From positions 496,001 through 560,000 of the forward strand of contig OZ245025.1 in NCBI GenBank assembly GCA_965223465.1: a stretch of 64,000 nucleotides of DNA, written 5' to 3'. The stretch is from JAAELZ01 sp965223465. Its GTDB lineage: Bacteria > Pseudomonadota > Gammaproteobacteria > Arenicellales > Poriferihabitantaceae. Every line of letters begins with the position of its first letter. Within the stretch, counting starts at the first letter, position 1. The translations under genes and the position numbers were made by a program. The notes beneath the pieces were generated by a model. That model was given only the letters and a program-made list of their open reading frames with translations. It was not told where the DNA came from and made no database searches. This document shows positions 60,701 through 64,000 of the stretch, in pieces.

Positions 60701-62304
60701 TCGTACTCGCCGGGATAAGAGGACTCTTTGTAGTCAGATAATATTTGTTTGGGTAACCAGTCTGGATCTTCTATCCAGCCGGTACCATTATTAATCCACG
60801 CCTTGCGTGTGGTGGTGTCGGTTCGATCTCGAGTATAAACAAGCGCGTCGGCCAAACCATCGCCGTTTAACTCAGCAAAGCGTAATCTGGTTTCACCACG
60901 GGCTAAGTTAACCGTAGAGAAAAACACATCCGGTAGCACAAACTGTGACGTAGGGTTAAAACTACTTCCGCTGTTTAGCCAGACGTTTTTGGTGATTCCC
61001 GATGCGGTTTGATAGGCTTCGATGACATCCAGATAGCCATCACCATTTACATCGACCAGCTGCGCGGTACCCAGGCCATCTGCATGCAGCTGATAGTCAT
61101 ATAAAATTGCAGGGAGCTGCCAGTTGATATCGCTTGAAAACCCTGTTTCGCTACCCAACCAGGTTTGGTTATTCACACTGCCATCTGTATAGCGCACAGA
61201 CACCAGCCAGTCCTGCCAGCCATCATTGTTAATATCGGTCGTTAAACCGTAGGGTTGACCATCAGGCCCTTGCGTAGGCGTGGGTATACTGGCACTGGAA
61301 GAAGTGATCCAGTTGCCATTTTCTGGTGTGTAATCGAATGTAGTAGGCGCCAGGCATACTTCGCCTTCATCACCCACCGCGCACTCTTGAAACTGGCTCA
61401 ACCTAGACTGGCCGCTGACTTCGTTTAACGCATAACTCAGGTGATAGTTTCTGACCAGCGCACCATCAGTAAAAGTCTGTACATTGGCAAGCCTTTTGGT
61501 ATTTTGAACCAATTGACCAAAGCTATAACCCGTACTTTGATCCGGGCGGGCTTCATAGACGAGCTTAACCTTAAGAAAATGATCCTGGTTGGCATTGGTA
61601 TTGCCGCCGTAATTAATCTCATACAGCACCGACTCGGCTGGATCATTGCTGTACGCATAGTCCATGTAGTTACTACTGGTATCCTCCAGCTGGCTGATAC
61701 GCCAACTAAGTACAGCACCTGAACCATGCAAGACACGAGAGGCTGGCCAACCCCCGTAAGTCATCTTCGTCCCTGAGCGGGAAGTTACAGTAAACGAAGC
61801 TGGCCCTGCACCACCCGCACTACCATTGGCAACAATCCTTTGAAAGCTCTCCATCTCGGTACGGTATTCTGAACCCGCCGCTCCGTGTGTACCTGCAATC
61901 AGAATCAGGCGATTGCCATCCAGGCAATATTCATCCGATGTACTGATATCAATCTTGCTATTGGTGCCATCACTGGCGATGGTTTTGGTGCAACGGCTGA
62001 TCGAAGATGCACCTGATAGCGTTCCACCTTGCCCCACAGGGCCGTTTGCTTTTGAAGTCGATATACCGACGGAGAGCTTGGGGGCTAATCCGCGAATACC
62101 GGGCGGGGTTTCAATCGGAACACTCCAGCTACCTGCGCCACTATTATCAACCGAAAAACTGCCCGCATCGGCACCCACCTGATCTATATCCGTCTGCGCG
62201 TATGAAAAATCAGGAACGCAAAACAATAAACTAAGACCAAATATCAGGTGTACATTAAGCTTTAATTTCCCAGACTTAGCCTGGGGTGAAAGTCGTTTCA
62301 CCAT
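54760..62304 (-). CDS. Giant SpvB/RHS-type polymorphic toxin-like protein with FG-GAP repeats
   Basis: About 2514 residues from ATG 62304. Signal peptide (LIFGLSLLFCVPDFSYA), an SpvB-like domain (to about residue 340), seven FG-GAP/VCBS calcium-type repeats (DxNxDGxxD, for example DVNGDGYLD, about 350-790), RHS/YD repeats, a helical D/N/Y-rich insert (about 1440-1758), more RHS repeats and the RHS core VGRFLSADP...DPSGYF near 2147. The 367-residue tail has a Lys-rich helix, an Ala/Gly-rich hydrophobic stretch, GGKFxxGFxxAGF repeats and a C-terminal segment with GDAQRHA, GHEVAN and MDMTNN, which resembles DUF6973. An upstream TTG frame is rejected. Toxin activity is inference. Confidence 0.88.
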   Translation of the reverse strand: MVKRLSPQAKSGKLKLNVHLIFGLSLLFCVPDFSYAQTDIDQVGADAGSFSVDNSGAGSWSVPIETPPGIRGLAPKLSVGISTSKANGPVGQGGTLSGASSISRCTKTIASDGTNSKIDISTSDEYCLDGNRLILIAGTHGAAGSEYRTEMESFQRIVANGSAGGAGPASFTVTSRSGTKMTYGGWPASRVLHGSGAVLSWRISQLEDTSSNYMDYAYSNDPAESVLYEINYGGNTNANQDHFLKVKLVYEARPDQSTGYSFGQLVQNTKRLANVQTFTDGALVRNYHLSYALNEVSGQSRLSQFQECAVGDEGEVCLAPTTFDYTPENGNWITSSSASIPTPTQGPDGQPYGLTTDINNDGWQDWLVSVRYTDGSVNNQTWLGSETGFSSDINWQLPAILYDYQLHADGLGTAQLVDVNGDGYLDVIEAYQTASGITKNVWLNSGSSFNPTSQFVLPDVFFSTVNLARGETRLRFAELNGDGLADALVYTRDRTDTTTRKAWINNGTGWIEDPDWLPKQILSDYKESSYPGEYEHATLADINGDGLADYVQAVFHGSTGNNDKLVWLNTGNGWELDSGYAPPIELLDYAAHQRGHPKGRLVDLNGDGLLDIAQAITRADNSTVSNAWLNTGEGWLSAPWWALPASMARYKADGHTDMLGVMMDLNGDGKPEFVQSYRSASGATIFNAWEHNGVGWLSSNVTALPAPLFKHHSNGSSTSYAQIADIDSDGVADIFTAQSGLSNTVYTHPATVAGEVAGFLRQITNGLGLETKIHYANSNDDAVYIPATLSPWPNIANNANRILIQSSKISNGLGGWNEAFHQYSEAKVNVTGRGSLGFASHSAADGRSGIKVTTEFYQNFPFAGMVKASSNEKPNADQTYTTLSSSSSTPEQRTLNAGKTIYAYAKSSVSHDYDLHTGAWIQTKQLTTTQDDYGNTIESTEIVSNANSEEITTQRTVTPDLDLVNWILDKTSSTTETISQPGKPSHTSTVVHSEYYPNTNLLKTEVLEPNLAHSLTSTHEYDVFGNRTKTTISPTTSQTPALAPRETITNFIHATGRKDGRFPLSATNTLNHTAYSEYDGRYGKPTLVTDANGVKKKYYYNAFGVQLNETVLRENEPEPSGKDVAIPHWCTAQNECPENAVYFIAALDNQREAPEAAYYDAYGREIRRQTHGMGGAVIYQDTEYDAYGRKAKVSNHYFKDQTSPILWKETLYDVLDRPTQITMPDNGVTTYLYDGLTTTVTNALTQDTIVTNNILGKPKQSTDDTGSSTDFTYDVRGNLLTTTDSAGNQIINEYDHFGRKKTMDDPDMGYWQYFYDAFGQMTSQVDAKGQTVAMEYDVLGRLKTRTELEGQTSWTYDSATNGKGKLASVSSPGYSRTLEYDTLGRADKSTITTSGKSYATEFGYQGVLEKVDWVKYPTGLVVHKDYDDYGFPKELESVDLAKYQAYRNKLDEANDYYRQAMMLEEQYKDEYEALKAFIDPHFDLINAAYNRAAPYINLIGKTSNKELQHNELAIAYNTEYQRNLGHYNNHIDDAEADLATANVYYVSSEDHERLATRDYYPTYIDYMHRGCANMGPEANSGDCAGIGPGGYTPYYDPPTALSWFNAAAPYGEEYERLMGIAQTKYNAYVSYTNRANDHYDDAAAYEEELSIYGAQVGSHTNIQLAFQARREGYENAMAGDFGRWANRDDAGNDCIAWAKDDPDDDSCVTELGIYQNEWNEIDEEVERYEEILDLIKAQVDLGDIAKQEADDLYDEYKNSATIYWTALKADANGQITKAEYGNGVESNWTYDEMGRMGTIHTTTPYTDTIQTSSTIQNELYEFDKLGNLDYRHDLASDFKEDFEYDTLNRLTQSVVSGTGASLYAAVGLTTIDFSYDALGNITNKSDVTGQSSGNHYSYGQNNAGPHAVTHIGGSKNTSFTYDANGNQLTGNGRTITYTSFNKPDQVSKAGNETNMTYGPGRELIRQVETTDGQTTTTTYIGGLYEELEKSGSTKAKHHLTIAGQTVAVIQHDVLGTPQAPSYEYDDTHYLHKDHLNSITAITDQDGKLVERFHYDAFGQRRTAIAAPYANLAAAGIFPITSRGYTGHKQMAGTDLIHMDGRVYDPEVGRFLSADPHIQSPLNTQSLNRYSYVNNNPLSFTDPSGYFLSKLFKGLKKLFKKIAKMIKKVLKAIVKAVKVVAKVVKKVVKAVKKYARVIAAVAVAVVAPYALAAVWSTTVAAFTAGQAIIAGAIGGGLAGLVSTGTLKGMFIGAISGAAFAGIGNAFARGGAFNNSRFFNTVKGPGGFSYTTTINASGRALKTALHGIAGGVRSVLSGGKFKAGFLSAGFTQAASPAIGHIDSDVGQVVAAGVVGGVGSELAGGKFEDGFVTGVFSHGFNDNMHKSWGSKIEKFFSRFSNFERAEEIMFEELAKGNTGGSGLGDAQRHANGMRRITQEIGPGTAVLVGTGHEVANALNGTQTFPDFVMDMTNNLKGIYSGVTNTPINPNDLVVMHPGNSVGYPVPHIPEHSIPLSP

Positions 62305-62442
62305 GTCCCTGTCAATCCTCAATATAAATACTTAATTATTGCGCGGTATTTTACTCAGCTTGAGAAAAAAATGCTATGATCGCGGCCTAAGAAATGGCAG
62401 AAAATTAAACACTGCGAAGAACAAGGAAACAGGAAGCGTACG

Positions 62443-62844
62443 ATGAAAATTTACCTCAAAATAATGTTGGGTTGTGTGATTGGAATGAGCCTTTCAACCG
62501 CACATGCAGTCGTAAGTCACACGCCAACCGAACTGGTTGAAATGGCTTGCCCAACCGAATGGAAAAACCTGGATGTTACGATTGATCCGGCATCGGTTAC
62601 CTGGGGCGGGACCGCAGATAAGAATGCGTTTTTGGAGTATCAGGACAGATATGAGATGAACACGACGCTTAGCTGGGGTTCAATGGACAACCAATATGTT
62701 GATGACCCACTTACCGTCGCCAGCGAATGCGCGCTTAGAAAGAATACCGTGGTGGATAATTACTACAATAAGGTGATCGATACATTTACCGTCCTGAAAA
62801 AACGCATCAATATTGTTCCGTTTATAATGGGTTTATTGTTATAA
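62443..62844 (+). CDS. Small hypothetical secreted protein
   Basis: Not recognised. 133 residues, signal peptide (IMLGCVIGMSLSTAHA), two Cys in the mature part (MACPTEW, SECALRK) that could form a disulfide. The C-terminus is hydrophobic (FIMGLLL). It is divergent from the RHS gene across 138 bp. Confidence 0.55.
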   Translation: MKIYLKIMLGCVIGMSLSTAHAVVSHTPTELVEMACPTEWKNLDVTIDPASVTWGGTADKNAFLEYQDRYEMNTTLSWGSMDNQYVDDPLTVASECALRKNTVVDNYYNKVIDTFTVLKKRINIVPFIMGLLL

Positions 62845-62904
62845 CGCAGATGATAGGTCGTTTTAATGCTAAACCTGAACCATCGTAAAATAGAGGATGC
62901 CTTT

Positions 62905-63222
62905 ATGAAAAAGGTCCTTTTAGCATGTTTAATTCTTGGTTTTTCTCAGACTGCATCCGCAGCATGGACAAGTAAAGTCACTGTAACTAAATTGCAATTG
63001 GGATCGACGGGAAGTTTGTGGATCACAACCAGTGGAACGAGAATTAACCCGGCTGGGTGCTCAGCGGTTACCTATCATATTGATGCTGATTTCCCACCTT
63101 TTGATCGCTACCATGCGATGTTACTTTCTGCCAAAGCATCGGGCAATGAAGTTAAACTGTATGTGAACGACAATACGTGTGTGAATGATTACCCAAAAAT
63201 TCAGGGGTTATCTTTAGAGTAA
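62905..63222 (+). CDS. Small hypothetical secreted protein
   Basis: Not recognised. ATG 62905 (MKKVLLACLILGFSQTASAA) gives a clean signal peptide; the frame is open from 62866. The mature part is about 85 residues with beta-prone sequence and two Cys (PAGCSAV, DNTCVND). It follows the previous small secreted gene on the same strand and may be paired with it. Confidence 0.55.
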   Translation: MKKVLLACLILGFSQTASAAWTSKVTVTKLQLGSTGSLWITTSGTRINPAGCSAVTYHIDADFPPFDRYHAMLLSAKASGNEVKLYVNDNTCVNDYPKIQGLSLE

Positions 63223-63376
63223 TATTGTAGACAGGTGTTCATTATTTATTGATTTTAAGTGTCTTAATTTATTGCTTTGTATGGTGCGCTTTTTTGCAAT
63301 TGAAATATGGCGGTTGTGGGTAGAAAATATTTTGACTCTAAGATTAAGAAATAGCTGGATTGAATGACGTTAAAAT

Positions 63377-64000
63377 TTAGCCTAATTTACTTACTAAGTC
63401 TTCCGCCTTTAGGTGAGTATAACGACGCAACATTGCCAAATCCTTATGTCCGGTAATGCTTGATACCTCCATAATAGTAAGTCCTTTCTCAAAAAATCGG
63501 CTTGTAGCCTCATGTCGTAAATCGTGAAAACGTAAATCAGAAATGTCTGCTCGATCTCTAATACGCTCAAATGCCTGGGTTACTGAGTCAGGTCGCATAT
63601 TGAAAATTGGCCCAGTACTCTCGGGAAGAGAACGTAGTATGTGACTTGCTACAGAAGAAAGTGGAATGGTTCGATCCTCACTGTTTTTTGTGTCTCGCAG
63701 AATTGCAACTTGCTTATTTAAATCAACATCACTCCATGCTAAGCGGCATAACTCACCTCGACGCACCCCTGTTTCGATAGCAAATATTACTATTTTTCCA
63801 ATCAATCCCCCGTATTCTTTAGCGGCATTTAGTAAGCGGGTTTCTTCGTCGCCAACCAGTCTGCGATTTCGTCCTTTGGGTTGGGGAGGTACGGTAATGA
63901 GTGTCACGGGATTGCCCAGCGGTAGGGGAATGCCCCATTCTTTGGAGGCAATTTTAAGAATGCGTCTAATCAAGAGTAGATCTTTGCGTACAGTATGACC
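63377..64000 (-). CDS. Tyrosine recombinase (integrase), partial, runs off the window
   Basis: Catalytic domain of a phage-type integrase, at least 207 residues and open to the right edge. Catalytic residues are visible: Arg in GVRRGELCRLAW, His-x-x-Arg in FHDLRHEATS, the second His in GHKDLAML and the nucleophile Tyr in RRYTHL. The C-terminus (LKAEDLVSKLG) is complete at 63377. It is probably the recombinase of the element whose interior contains the RHS region. The N-terminal core-binding domain lies outside the window. Confidence 0.9.
   Translation of the reverse strand, partial: GHTVRKDLLLIRRILKIASKEWGIPLPLGNPVTLITVPPQPKGRNRRLVGDEETRLLNAAKEYGGLIGKIVIFAIETGVRRGELCRLAWSDVDLNKQVAILRDTKNSEDRTIPLSSVASHILRSLPESTGPIFNMRPDSVTQAFERIRDRADISDLRFHDLRHEATSRFFEKGLTIMEVSSITGHKDLAMLRRYTHLKAEDLVSKLG

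Overview
The window looks like chromosomal DNA of a gammaproteobacterium with anaerobic and hydrogen-linked energy metabolism. The main reasons are the order tonB-algH-ruvX-pyrR-pyrB-pyrX (a degenerate dihydroorotase), which is typical of Pseudomonas and Chromatiales relatives, and an Isp-type [NiFe] hydrogenase like that of purple sulfur bacteria. The genus cannot be fixed from sequence reading alone.

Layout. 1-11 kb is housekeeping: cysM, an M14 peptidase, the pyrimidine/ruvX/algH/tonB block on the minus strand, an inositol-phosphatase family gene, a DUF1801 gene and acnA. 11-16.6 kb is a minus-strand catabolic set: MFS transporter, M24 metallopeptidase, Asp/Glu-racemase-like enzyme and diaminopropionate ammonia-lyase. 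16.9-24.7 kb has a DUF808 membrane protein and then a complete Isp-type hydrogenase operon (hypC divergent; protease, HupH-like, small subunit, Isp1, Isp2, an unknown gene, large subunit, a small His-containing membrane protein). 24.9-29.5 kb holds moaB, moeA, moaD, moaE, a small membrane protein and rpoN.

29.5-44.9 kb is the most unusual part. A long minus-strand cluster encodes a small secreted protein, a 435-residue protein made almost wholly of Met-Ser-Gly-Met-Gly-Gly repeats, a pentaheme cytochrome c, a Tat-exported DMSO-reductase-family molybdoenzyme, its four-cluster Fe-S subunit, a TorD-like chaperone, a multi-cluster ferredoxin and a thioredoxin-NHL protein. A near-consensus sigma-54 promoter lies upstream of it. 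Transcribed away from it are a histidine kinase with a CxxCH haem motif in its sensor domain and a sigma-54-dependent response regulator. Two hemerythrins and a DsrE-like secreted protein flank the cluster. Mo-cofactor genes and rpoN nearby fit the same physiology: the MoCo genes would supply the molybdoenzyme, and RpoN plus the regulator would switch the operon on.

45.3-48.4 kb is a large NAD-glutamate dehydrogenase. From 48.4 kb the DNA is accessory: a tRNA-Arg(CCT) gene with a divergent 3'-half tRNA copy beside it, a complete IS21-family element, a row of small envelope and lipoprotein genes, a 7.5-kb SpvB/RHS polymorphic-toxin-like gene with an overlapping lipoprotein gene (candidate immunity protein), two small secreted proteins, and a tyrosine recombinase running off the right edge. 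This suggests a genomic island or a recombination hot spot. No CRISPR array or rRNA was seen.
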